NCBI RefSeq assembly: GCF_900100735.1
Contig: NZ_FNCJ01000020.1
Location: 92,389 to 156,388, forward strand
Direction of reading: 5' to 3'
From: Paraburkholderia phenazinium
GTDB taxonomy: Bacteria; Pseudomonadota; Gammaproteobacteria; Burkholderiales; Burkholderiaceae
Length of the DNA: 64,000 bases
Shown: in pieces, positions 42,923 to 52,002 of the stretch
Numbering within the stretch: position 1 is the stretch's first letter
Layout: every line of letters begins with the position of its first letter
Notes under the pieces: generated by a model
The model's database searches: none
What the model saw: the letters and a program-made list of their open reading frames with translations, nothing else
Told to the model about the DNA's origin: nothing
Made by a program: the position numbers and the translations under genes

Positions 42923-44692
42923 TTAAGGAGCAACTTTCATCGCGGCGAGCGTCGGCGTCCCAGCGGGACTTTCGTCCGACCACGCAGCGGGCAGATTGGC
43001 GAGCGACAGCGCCCCGCCGATCGGCGTACCCGAGAAATACGTCTTCAGGTCTGCCTTCATCTGCGGCCGCGCGTTGTTGTCCAGGTAGATCATGTGGCCG
43101 CCAGGATAGAACGTGACCTGCAGGTTCGCGTTCAGGCCGGAAACCGTCTGCAGACGCGCCAACTGGTTCTCAGTCAGGAAATACGGCGTCGCCAGATCGT
43201 GATAGCCGTTCTCCGACAACACCTTCAACTGCGGATTCAGCGTAAGCGCCGCCAGCAGGTCCGGAATCGTATCCGGCACAGCCTGGCCGCCGTGGCTGAA
43301 GTCCCACGAGCCGATGATGTCGTTGTTCAGCGTCTGATACGTCGCGTTCGGCGCGTTGTAGCCGAGATACGCCGGCATCTGCGTGGCGAGCGCCGTAGTG
43401 AACGGCTGCGAGATCAGGATGTCCGACGGATCCCCATCAGCCACCAGGCGCGGATCGCTGCTCGGCAGCAAGACACGGCCATCGTAACGGCCGATCGTCG
43501 AACCCGGCACCAGCGAAGTGCCGTAGTACGCGTTGCCGAAGTACGCATTCAGCGCTTGCGGCGACACGTTCGTGAGGCTCGACCACGACGCGATCGTGTT
43601 GTTGCTCGGGAACACCGGCGGCGTGGTGAGTACCGGCGAGCCAGCGAAGTTGTTGGTCGGACCATACTGGGAGAGCGACGCATACTGCGTGGTCACGAAG
43701 TTCTGGATCTGTTGCGCGTACGCACCCAGATTGGTCGGCGCCGGCGAGACCTGGTTGAAGTACGCGGCAACCTGTGCGTAGGTCACAAAGTAGCCGATCA
43801 TCGAATCCGTGCTGTATTTCAGCTCGATCGGGTAGTCGGCAGCATTGCTGTTCGTGATGGCATTCGTTTCGCCCACGTCCGCGAAGTAATTCAAAATGGA
43901 CGATTGCAGCACGATCCCGGTCAGATGAACCCCGGCCGACTCCAGAGAGAGCGCCAGCATGTTGGTGCGCGGCGTGCCATACGACTCGCCGTACAGATAG
44001 ATCGGCGAACTGTTGCGGTTGTTCACCGTCAGGTAGCGCTGGATGAAATCGCGCATCACCCGCACATCCGGATCCGCGCCCCAGAAGGTCTGGTTGGTAT
44101 TCGGCGCGATCGCTTCGGACAGACCCGTGCCCGGGGGATCGATAAACACCATGTCGGTGGTGTCGATCAGGCTTTCCTGATTGTCGACCAGCGGGAAGTT
44201 CGGCCAGTTGGTCATCTGCGGGTCAGGCGTCGCGACGCGGGTCGGCGCGAACGAGCCAAGCCGCAGCCATACGGACGACGAGCCGGGGCCGCCGTTATAG
44301 AAGAACGTGACCGGACGCGGTGCACCGTTGGTCGAAGGAGCGGTGTACGCCACGTACGACATCGTCGCCTGTGGATTGCCGTTCGGATCGCTGGCGGTCA
44401 AGTGGCCGGTGGTGGTCGTGTAGTTGACCGTCGTGCCGCCGACGCTCCATTGATGATGCGTGATGGCCGCCTTTTCGGCAACCTGAGCGGCGCTCAGGCT
44501 GTCGCCGCCCTTGGGCGAATACGCGACCGGATCGGTGAACGTCTGGTCGGCCTGAGTCGGCGTATCGTTGCTGCCGGAGACGCCGCCGCCGCAACCCGCG
44601 GTTGCGAGAATCCCGGCGGCCAATGCCACTTCCGCGATGCGCCGGACCTGACCCGCCCAAACGGCAGGCACTCCTCGTTGTGTTTCTTTCAT
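42923..44692 (-). CDS. S10-family serine carboxypeptidase, exported lipoprotein
   Basis: This 589-residue protein starts MKETQRG and has a signal peptide with the lipobox-like ILATAGC followed by Gly residues, so it is probably membrane-anchored. The S10 fold is shown by FFYNGGPGSSSVWLRLGSF and the nucleophile motif YLYGESYGTPR. The acid is in ENGYHDLATPYF and the catalytic His in YPGGHMIYLDN. S10 enzymes remove C-terminal residues at acid pH. ATG 44692 was chosen because the signal peptide follows; ten extra residues upstream are unlikely. Confidence 0.88.
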   Translation of the reverse strand: MKETQRGVPAVWAGQVRRIAEVALAAGILATAGCGGGVSGSNDTPTQADQTFTDPVAYSPKGGDSLSAAQVAEKAAITHHQWSVGGTTVNYTTTTGHLTASDPNGNPQATMSYVAYTAPSTNGAPRPVTFFYNGGPGSSSVWLRLGSFAPTRVATPDPQMTNWPNFPLVDNQESLIDTTDMVFIDPPGTGLSEAIAPNTNQTFWGADPDVRVMRDFIQRYLTVNNRNSSPIYLYGESYGTPRTNMLALSLESAGVHLTGIVLQSSILNYFADVGETNAITNSNAADYPIELKYSTDSMIGYFVTYAQVAAYFNQVSPAPTNLGAYAQQIQNFVTTQYASLSQYGPTNNFAGSPVLTTPPVFPSNNTIASWSSLTNVSPQALNAYFGNAYYGTSLVPGSTIGRYDGRVLLPSSDPRLVADGDPSDILISQPFTTALATQMPAYLGYNAPNATYQTLNNDIIGSWDFSHGGQAVPDTIPDLLAALTLNPQLKVLSENGYHDLATPYFLTENQLARLQTVSGLNANLQVTFYPGGHMIYLDNNARPQMKADLKTYFSGTPIGGALSLANLPAAWSDESPAGTPTLAAMKVAP

Positions 44693-44858
44693 CTTCGTCC
44701 TGTTTTTAGTGGTACGAAACAACCCCTGCTCTGCTTTAACGCTGCACTGCTACTGCGTGCTACTACCACGTGCCGCTATTGCGGCGTCCCGGGCGCCCCG
44801 CCGTGCTGCTGACGGGAACGCCCGGGATCCACCCAACCGCTTCTGCTGAAACGCTTCG

Positions 44859-46868
44859 TTAAGCCGTTGTCGAGGAGGAGCCCGACAGCAGATCCCACCA
44901 GCTGTGCAGCAGGCTGGCGATCATGCTGAACAGGTCCGCCGGGCTGCCGGTATCGCTGCTGCCGCTGTTGCCGCTGTTGCCGTTCGAGGCGCTCGCCGGT
45001 GCCGAACCGAAGTCCGTATTCAGCTGTGCGATGTTGAAACTGCCCCAGCCCGTGTCGAAGTCAAAACCCGTCGTGGCGCTGTAGCCATACGTGACGCCGT
45101 TCTGGGTGATGCCGTTGTTACCCGACACGACGCTGTGCACGAGGCTCGGATCGGACGACGCCCGGCTATAGATCGTCGAGGCGGGGAACGCCAGCCCGTT
45201 GTTGTTGGCCGACTGCACGCGTGCCCAGATGCCGGAGAAGATCGGCGCCGCGAGGCTCGTACCGCCAACCACGTTCGAATCGTTCGGACCGTAGCCGGGG
45301 ATCGTGCCGGTGGTTTGCCCCGCATAGACCAGAATCGCGCCGCTGGCACTGTCCGCATCGAAGCCGATATCCGGCACGGTGCGTTGCTGGTTGCCGGTGA
45401 CGGACGACTGCCAGCTCGGCGCCGTTTCGTACTGGCTCACCCCGCCGCCCGTGGCCCACAGCGCACCCGTGTTGTCGAGCCCGGAGTTCCAGACGGTTTC
45501 GTGGTCGTATTGGCCGTTGGTCGTGTAGAGCGACGTACCGCCCACCGCGATCACATAGGGCGAAGTCGCCGGTTCGCCGACGCTATAGGTGCTCAGGTTC
45601 GACGGCGGCACGCCGTTCTGGCATTCGTACACGCCGTGGTCGCCTGCCGCGACCGAGAACGTCTGCCCTTGCGCCATCCCCACCTTGAAGATCGCATCGT
45701 CGGCGGACTGCGAACCGCCTTGCTGCGCGTCGGCCTCGCAGACACCCAGCGACACGTTGATCACCTTGGCGATGTTGTCGGTGACCGCCTGGTTATAGGC
45801 AGCCGTGATGTCGCTCAGATTCATCGACGGCGCGTCGTAGAACATCAGCTGATTGACTGCACCGCCCGCGGCGCCGACGATCGACTGGCTGTCCAGGTTC
45901 CATTCGACCGTGCCGGAGGTATCGCTGTAGTCGCTACCCGACGCGCCGGTTTGCACGACATTGGTCTGCACTGTGCCGAGCGAGTTGTTGCTGGTGAAGG
46001 TCTGCAGATCTGATAAGGTCTGCGTAAGATCGCCTTCAGAAATAATGCCGATCGTCGTGCTTGAAGCCGTCGGCGTGCTGCCGGCGCCATACAGGCTCGA
46101 AAATTCGACCGGATTGTGCGGGGTCACGACGGCCTGGGCAGCCTGGGCGGTCGCGCTCTTGCGTGCCGACAGCGCGACGCTTGCGCCCGGCTGGGCCGGC
46201 TTGGCAAGGTGATAGTTGGTATGGGCGGTCACGACGTTCTGCAAGCCGAGCACCGTATCGACCACATCGGCGAGAGCAGAGGGCACCTGGGCATCGCTCG
46301 AGTTAGCGTAGACCTGGCGGCCGGCGTCGTTAAACTGCACGAGGCTCGTGTTGAACGCCGCCTTTGCCGTTGCTGCTGTACCGTCGGCCGTCACCAGCAT
46401 CCGGTTCTTCGCCACCTGGACGTTCGTGAAGCCAGCCTGAATCAGGTAGCGCTGGACCGCCGCCACTTGCGCCTCGGTCGGCGCGTAGGTGTCGAGCACC
46501 TGTTGCGGCGTCAGATATTGGCGGAAATTCGGGCTGCCGGGTTGATTGACCTCATGAATAAACTTTTCCAGAGCCTGCTGATTACGCAGTTTCAGCGTGA
46601 CTACGACATGTAATGGTTTATTCGCGGCCACCGCGGCAGTCGCATTGGAAGCGGCCTGCGGTGCGACCAATACACCACTCGCCAAAGTATTCTTTTGCGG
46701 TGCAATAAATGCACGGGTTTTAGTGGAAACCCAGTCCTGTGAATTGACCTGGGCGTGAGCCGCCGAAACCAGAAGGCCGCCCGAAGATAATCCGATTAAC
46801 GATAAAACCGAGATACGACGCGTTGCTGTCGAAAAACGTGCAACAAAAGACGATGCCTGTATTGGCAT
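44859..46868 (-). CDS. S53-family (sedolisin/kumamolisin-like) acid endopeptidase
   Basis: This 669-residue secreted pre-pro-protease has a signal peptide ending near SAAHA, a pro-kumamolisin activation domain (about 60-210, with VTLKLRNQQALEKFIHEVNQPGSPNFRQYLTP) and the catalytic domain. The Glu and Asp of VEWNLDSQSI, the oxyanion Asp in SVAAGDHGVYEC and the nucleophile in VVGGTSLAAPIF are all present. A C-terminal Asp-Gly-rich calcium site (FDTGWGSFN) is followed by a Ser/Gly-rich linker and a final short hydrophobic tail. A strong GAGGAGG ribosome site precedes ATG 46868. Confidence 0.9.
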   Translation of the reverse strand: MPIQASSFVARFSTATRRISVLSLIGLSSGGLLVSAAHAQVNSQDWVSTKTRAFIAPQKNTLASGVLVAPQAASNATAAVAANKPLHVVVTLKLRNQQALEKFIHEVNQPGSPNFRQYLTPQQVLDTYAPTEAQVAAVQRYLIQAGFTNVQVAKNRMLVTADGTAATAKAAFNTSLVQFNDAGRQVYANSSDAQVPSALADVVDTVLGLQNVVTAHTNYHLAKPAQPGASVALSARKSATAQAAQAVVTPHNPVEFSSLYGAGSTPTASSTTIGIISEGDLTQTLSDLQTFTSNNSLGTVQTNVVQTGASGSDYSDTSGTVEWNLDSQSIVGAAGGAVNQLMFYDAPSMNLSDITAAYNQAVTDNIAKVINVSLGVCEADAQQGGSQSADDAIFKVGMAQGQTFSVAAGDHGVYECQNGVPPSNLSTYSVGEPATSPYVIAVGGTSLYTTNGQYDHETVWNSGLDNTGALWATGGGVSQYETAPSWQSSVTGNQQRTVPDIGFDADSASGAILVYAGQTTGTIPGYGPNDSNVVGGTSLAAPIFSGIWARVQSANNNGLAFPASTIYSRASSDPSLVHSVVSGNNGITQNGVTYGYSATTGFDFDTGWGSFNIAQLNTDFGSAPASASNGNSGNSGSSDTGSPADLFSMIASLLHSWWDLLSGSSSTTA

Positions 46869-47449
46869 AATGCCTCCTCGTGAGAACAAGCGGCCACCTG
46901 CTGACCAGCACGGTAGTGCTGGGCTAACAAAATGTATTGAATTACGTGAGATACACGCTCTCCATCACACCTATCCCCGAAGCTTGTAATTTTTAGTAAT
47001 TGGGATATTAGCGGAACCGTTTGAACTGGCAAGACGCCAATAAAGATTTTACATAGGTAAAATTCTCGTGCGTTTTGAATCGTGAAGCGCCTTACATTTG
47101 ATAATCCAGAAGATTTCTATTCGACTTGAATGATCGGTTTTAAATTCCGATATTCGGGTAATCCCGCATGTAATCATTACCTTGCGATTTGTGATAAGAA
47201 ATCCACAGAAACGGGATTTGCCTGAGCAGGCACTGCCGCCGGATTGAGGCTGCGCGGCAAGGTGCGTTCCGGCTCGCCCGCCGCACCCAAAGCTGCCCCC
47301 TGCCAGCCCAATCTGGCACAATTTACCCTCACAATTCCTCTGATGGCCCTTCCCGCCATCGGTGTAGCGTCATATGCTTGCCCGAATCGGGCGAATCCGT
47401 GCGTTCAGCGCAGCGCCCCGCGTATCAATCCGTCAGAGAGACATCGAAC
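46869..47449. other. AT-richer intergenic region before wspA
   Basis: About 580 bases lie between the divergent S53 peptidase and wsp operon. The part from about 46920 to 47210 is clearly more AT-rich than its surroundings. Promoters for both sides must lie here, but I could not pick a convincing -35/-10 pair, and no gene or repeat is visible. Confidence 0.4.
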
Positions 47450-49126
47450 ATGGCCACCGTCACGCCACGCGCAAGCAACGCCAACCTGTCGGGCTTGCTC
47501 AGCAGCGGCAGGCTCACCCTCGGCACGCGCATCGTGCTCAGCTTCGGCGCGCTGTTCCTGCTCATGGTCGTGATGGCCGTGATTTCCTATACGCGCCTGC
47601 GCGCCATCGACGATGAGGCCGTGAGCCTGCGCCGCGATTCAGTGCCCGGCCTGTACTACGCCACGGCGCTGCGCGCGGCGTCGAACCAAAGCTATGCCGC
47701 CCTCGAACGGGCTCTCTTCGTCGACCCCGACACGCCCAGCATGATGCGCGACCTCGACCTCCTGCCGGACTCCCTGCGCGACTTCGACAAGGTCACGGCC
47801 GACTACCAGACCACGGTCTTCCGCGACGACGACCGCGAACGCTTCAACAGCTTCAAGACCGCCTACGACCAATACATCCAGCTCTTCAACGACGCGGCGA
47901 ATCAGGCCCGTACCTCGCGGCCGGCCGCCCAGGCGGACTTCGTCCATCTGACGCCCGCATGGGACAACGTGATTCGCGCCGCCAACGCACTGGTCGCGGA
48001 AAACCACTCGCAGGCCGACGACTCCGCTGAGCTGATCCGCAACTCAGTCACCGGCACCGAAGTCACGCTGGCCACCGCTCTCGGCATCGTGCTGCTGGTC
48101 GCGCTCGTGACCGGCTATACGTTGTTTCGCGCCGTCACGGTGCCGATGGCACGGCTCGTCGAAGTGCTCGACATCATGCGTACCGGCAATCTGGCGCAGC
48201 GTCTGAACCTGCGCCGCAGCGACGAGTTCGGCACGCTGGAGAACGGTTTCAACCGCATGGCGGAAGAATTGACGAGCCTGGTGTCGCAGGCGCAGAAGTC
48301 GTCGCTGCAGGTCACGACTTCGGTCACCGAGATCGCCGCCACCTCCAAGGAACAGCAGGCCACGGCGAGTGAAACCGCCGCGACCACGACCGAGATCGGC
48401 GCCACCTCCCGCGAAATCTTTGCGACCTCGCGCGACCTGCTGCGCACCATGAACGAAGTGGCCGGCGTGGCGGAGCAATCGGCGACGCTGGCGGGTGCAA
48501 GCCAAAGCGGCCTGACGCGCATGGAAGACACCATGCGCAGCGTCATGGAGGCGGCCGGTTCGGTCAACGCCAAGCTGTCGATCCTCAATGAGAAGGCCGT
48601 CAATATCAATCAGGTGGTGGCGACCATTACCAAGGTGGCCGATCAGACCAACCTGCTGTCGCTGAACGCCGCGATCGAAGCCGAAAAGGCTGGCGAATAC
48701 GGCCGCGGTTTCGCAGTGGTCGCCACCGAAATCCGCCGGCTTGCCGACCAGAACGCCGTGGCGACCTACGATATCGAGCAGACCGTCAAGGAAATCCAGT
48801 CGGCGGTCTCAGCCGGTGTGATGGGCATGGACAAGTTCTCCGAGGAAGTGCGCCGCGGCATGCGCGACGTGCAACTGGTGGGCGGCCAGCTCTCGCAGAT
48901 CATCAATGAAGTACAGACGCTCGCGCCGCGCTTCCAGCTAGTCAACGAGGGCATGCAGACCCAGGCCACCAGCGCGGAGCAGATCACCCAGGCGCTGTCG
49001 CAACTGTCCGAGGCCGCGCAGCAGACCGCCGAGTCGCTGCGTCAGTCGTCGCAGGCGATCGACGACCTCACGCTGGTCGCCAATCAGTTGCGCACCGGGG
49101 TGTCGCGCTTCAAGATCGACGCTTGA
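47450..49126 (+). CDS. wspA: WspA-type methyl-accepting chemoreceptor
   Basis: This 558-residue receptor has helices at about 25-47 and 206-227 enclosing a four-helix periplasmic domain, then HAMP and the long signalling coiled coil. The hairpin tip LLSLNAAIEAEKAGEYGRGFAVVA is intact. In the Wsp system the receptor senses surface contact or envelope stress and drives the WspE kinase. ATG 47450 was chosen because the cytoplasmic N-terminus and helix 1 follow normally; a 24-residue extension upstream is unlikely. It heads the complete wspABCDEFR operon. Confidence 0.9.
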   Translation: MATVTPRASNANLSGLLSSGRLTLGTRIVLSFGALFLLMVVMAVISYTRLRAIDDEAVSLRRDSVPGLYYATALRAASNQSYAALERALFVDPDTPSMMRDLDLLPDSLRDFDKVTADYQTTVFRDDDRERFNSFKTAYDQYIQLFNDAANQARTSRPAAQADFVHLTPAWDNVIRAANALVAENHSQADDSAELIRNSVTGTEVTLATALGIVLLVALVTGYTLFRAVTVPMARLVEVLDIMRTGNLAQRLNLRRSDEFGTLENGFNRMAEELTSLVSQAQKSSLQVTTSVTEIAATSKEQQATASETAATTTEIGATSREIFATSRDLLRTMNEVAGVAEQSATLAGASQSGLTRMEDTMRSVMEAAGSVNAKLSILNEKAVNINQVVATITKVADQTNLLSLNAAIEAEKAGEYGRGFAVVATEIRRLADQNAVATYDIEQTVKEIQSAVSAGVMGMDKFSEEVRRGMRDVQLVGGQLSQIINEVQTLAPRFQLVNEGMQTQATSAEQITQALSQLSEAAQQTAESLRQSSQAIDDLTLVANQLRTGVSRFKIDA

Positions 49127-49182
49127 CGACTATCTTGCGCACCTGGTACGTCTCGTACACACGCTAAACACGGGCCATCGCG

Positions 49183-49698
49183 ATGCTCTTCCTCCTGTTC
49201 GATCTGGACGGCGACCGCTACGCGCTCGACGCGGCCGGGATTGTCGAGGTGCTGGCGCTCGCGCCCACCAAGTCGGTTCCCGGCGCGCCCGCGTGGGTGG
49301 CCGGGATGTTCGAGCGGCACGGCGAGCCCGTGCCGGTGATCGACGTGTCGCAACTCGCGCTCGGACGCCCTGCCCGCCAGCTTCGCTCCACCCGCCTCAT
49401 ACTGGTCCGTTACCGTGCAGACGAGGCCGGACCGTCGGCCATGCATGACGGCGGCGGCGAGCCGGCGGCGCATCTGCTGGGCTTGATCGTCGAGCGCGCC
49501 ACCCAGACCCGGCGCATCGAACGCGAGCGTTTCGCGGAGAGCGGCCTCGCCACCCCGCATGCGCGCTGGCTCGGTCCGGTCGCCAACGATGGCATGGGCC
49601 TCGTGCAATGGGTCGAGGTGCAGCAGATGCTGGGCGACGACGTCAAAGCCCTGCTATTTCCGCCCGCCGCCGCGGCACAACCCTTGGCCTCTTTGTGA
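49183..49698 (+). CDS. wspB: WspB, CheW-like coupling protein
   Basis: This 171-residue CheW-domain protein starts MLFLLFDLDGDRYALDAAGIVEVL and continues with PGAPAWVAGMFERHGEPVPVIDVSQLALG, a standard CheW fold. It couples the receptor to the kinase WspE. It lies 57 bases after wspA and 80 bases before the chosen wspC start. Confidence 0.88.
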   Translation: MLFLLFDLDGDRYALDAAGIVEVLALAPTKSVPGAPAWVAGMFERHGEPVPVIDVSQLALGRPARQLRSTRLILVRYRADEAGPSAMHDGGGEPAAHLLGLIVERATQTRRIERERFAESGLATPHARWLGPVANDGMGLVQWVEVQQMLGDDVKALLFPPAAAAQPLASL

Positions 49699-49778
49699 CG
49701 AGCGACCTGACTGTCCCACTGAACTACGATCCAAGCGACTTCCTGAACCACGACCTGCACAACAAGCTGACGCGCCCG

Positions 49779-51275
49779 ATGAATGCCACCGACCCATGCT
49801 TCGAAGCCTGGCTCTCGCAGGAGACCGGGATCGACGCGTCCTCGCTGGGCATCAACGCACTGGAGCGCGCCGTGCTGGAGCGCGTGCGGGCAACACAGTC
49901 GGCCGCATCCGCCGAGTCCGTTACCGGCCTCGCAGACGGCGCGGTGCACGCTTACTGGCAGTTGCTGAACAGCTCGCCGGACGAGCGGCTCGCGCTCGTC
50001 GAAGTGCTGGTGGTGCCCGAGACCTGGTTCTTCCGCGACCGCGAGGCGTTTGTAGCGCTGGCCCGGCTCGCCAACGAAAAGCTGGTGCGCGATCCGTCGC
50101 GTGTGGTGCGCGTGCTGAGCGTGCCGTGTTCGAGCGGGGAAGAACCGTATTCGGTGGCGATGGCGCTGCTCGATGCGGGGATCGCGGCGGAGCGTTTTAC
50201 GATCGACGCGCTGGACATCAGCGCTCGCGCGATCGAACTGGCGCAACAGGGCGTCTATGGACGCAATTCGTTTCGCGGCGGCGAATACGCGTTCCGCGAT
50301 CGCCATTTCAGCCGAACCGACGCGGGATGGGTACTGAATGAGCGCATCCAGCAGACCGTGCGCTTCGCGCAGGCGAATCTGTTCGAGCCGTCGCCCACCG
50401 GCGGCGCACGCTACGACTTTATTTTCTGCCGCAACGTGCTGATCTATTTTCACCGCGACGCTCAGGATCGCGCGATCCATCTGCTCGATGCGCGGCTGGC
50501 CGACGATGGCACGATCTTCGTCGGACCGGCCGAAACCGGTTTGATGATGCGCCATACGCTGAGTTCGGCGCGCATTCCGCTGGCGTTCGCGTTTCAGCGC
50601 ACGCCGCCCGAGGAAGCGGCGCAGTGGCGCTTTACGCTATTCGGTAAGGCCGCGAACGCGGGTGTGGCGGCGGGCTACGCTGCGGTAGCGGCGCCTCACG
50701 GCCTGGCCGGCGCACCGGGTACGGATGGCATGAGCAAAACGCCGACGCTGCCGTTCACGCAAGCGGCCAGCGCCTTCGTGCCTGCCAGCGCTCCGGCGTC
50801 CGCGCCCGCCTTCAGCCCGCCAGCGCTAAAACCACCCCCTGCCGCGCCGCGCAAGGCAAAACCTGCGTCTGCCCTCGGCCACGCAACGCCAGCCCTCTCG
50901 GCCACGCCAGGCGTGTCGCTGGCCGAAGCGCGCCAACTCGCCGACGCCGGCCAGTTCGACAAAGCCGAGCGCGTGGCGCATGAGTTCGTCATTGTGCACG
51001 GGCCGCATGCCGATGCGTTTTATCTGCTCGGCCTGATCGCCGACGCCCAGGGCCACGCCGCCGACGCGAGCGACTATTACCGCAAGGCGCTCTATCTCGA
51101 GCCCGCGCACTACGAAGCGCTCACGCATCTGGCGGCGCTGCTCGACGTGACCGGCGACAGTGCCGGCGCCCAGCAACTCATGCGGCGTGCGCAACGCGCC
51201 GCGGCAAAAGCCGCGCCGCCAGGCGACGCGCCCTTGAACTCACCACGAGGCGCGCATGGCTCACGGCGCCATTGA
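49779..51275 (+). CDS. wspC: WspC, CheR-type methyltransferase with TPR tail
   Basis: This 498-residue protein has a CheR methyltransferase domain (about 1-275) with VVPETWFFRDREAF, then SVPCSSGEEPYSVAMALLDAG (SAM site) and DFIFCRNVLIYF. A Pro/Ala-rich linker and a tetratricopeptide region (about 375-480) follow. It methylates WspA. ATG 49779 fits the family start (MN..D.-FEAWL). A GTG at 49695 overlapping the wspB stop would add 28 atypical residues but cannot be excluded. Confidence 0.88.
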   Translation: MNATDPCFEAWLSQETGIDASSLGINALERAVLERVRATQSAASAESVTGLADGAVHAYWQLLNSSPDERLALVEVLVVPETWFFRDREAFVALARLANEKLVRDPSRVVRVLSVPCSSGEEPYSVAMALLDAGIAAERFTIDALDISARAIELAQQGVYGRNSFRGGEYAFRDRHFSRTDAGWVLNERIQQTVRFAQANLFEPSPTGGARYDFIFCRNVLIYFHRDAQDRAIHLLDARLADDGTIFVGPAETGLMMRHTLSSARIPLAFAFQRTPPEEAAQWRFTLFGKAANAGVAAGYAAVAAPHGLAGAPGTDGMSKTPTLPFTQAASAFVPASAPASAPAFSPPALKPPPAAPRKAKPASALGHATPALSATPGVSLAEARQLADAGQFDKAERVAHEFVIVHGPHADAFYLLGLIADAQGHAADASDYYRKALYLEPAHYEALTHLAALLDVTGDSAGAQQLMRRAQRAAAKAAPPGDAPLNSPRGAHGSRRH

Positions 51276-52002
51276 GACGACGGGCGCGGTTACGTTCGTC
51301 GACGATTGCTGGAATCGGATCGGCACCCGCGGCGATGGCTCGTGCCCGAAGCTGGCCGAGCATTTCCGCTGCCTGAACTGTCCGGTGTTCGCACAGGCGG
51401 CGGCGCGGCTGCTGGATCGACCGCTTAGCGACGCGGAACTCGCCGAATCGGCCGCTGAATCGGCCACAACAACGCCGCAAACGCTCTCGCGCGAGCAGGT
51501 GGCGCCGAAACCGGAGGTGTCCAAAACCCAGCACGACTCGGCGGCAACCCAGTCTGCACTGGTATTTCGGATTGCCGACGAATGGCTCGCGCTGCCGACC
51601 GCCGCGCTACGCCATGTGGACGACATTCGCCCGATCCACTCCTTGCCGCACCGGCGCAACCGCGTCGTGCTCGGGCTCGTCAATATTCGCGGCGTCCTCA
51701 CCGTTGCAGCCTCGCTCGGCGAGCTGCTGCATCTGGATCGTGCGGCCGGCGGCAAGTACGCCGCGCGCAACGGTTACGCACGGATGCTGGTAGCCGCGCA
51801 TCGCGGCGAGCCGGTCGCCTTCCCCGTGGACGAGGTCGAAGGCGTGGTGCGCTTCGACGCCAATGGGCTGCTGCCGGTGCCGACTACGCTGGCGCACGCC
51901 AGCGCCTCGCATGCGCGCGGTGTGCTTGTCTGGCGCGAGCGGAGCGTCGGCCTGCTCGACACCGACCGCGTGTTCGAATCGCTCGCCCGGAGTTTGCGAT
52001 GA
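51256..52002 (+). CDS. wspD: WspD, CheW-like coupling protein with Cys-rich N-terminus
   Basis: This 248-residue protein has a WspD-specific N-terminal segment, DDCWNRIGTRGDGSCPKL, then HFRCLNCPVF with several cysteines. A CheW domain follows (about 95-245). It is the second coupling protein of the Wsp complex. The start overlaps the end of wspC by 20 bases, and the stop overlaps the wspE start (ATGA). Confidence 0.9.
   Translation: MAHGAIETTGAVTFVDDCWNRIGTRGDGSCPKLAEHFRCLNCPVFAQAAARLLDRPLSDAELAESAAESATTTPQTLSREQVAPKPEVSKTQHDSAATQSALVFRIADEWLALPTAALRHVDDIRPIHSLPHRRNRVVLGLVNIRGVLTVAASLGELLHLDRAAGGKYAARNGYARMLVAAHRGEPVAFPVDEVEGVVRFDANGLLPVPTTLAHASASHARGVLVWRERSVGLLDTDRVFESLARSLR

Noticed and set aside
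42542..44812. A 756-codon open frame on the plus strand
   Set aside because: It is antisense to the S10 carboxypeptidase, very Arg-rich, and has no family resemblance. Long antisense frames are common in high-GC DNA.
51582..51998. Extension of wspE upstream to 51582
   Set aside because: It overlaps wspD out of frame and is Arg-rich. The HPt domain begins properly at ATG 51999.
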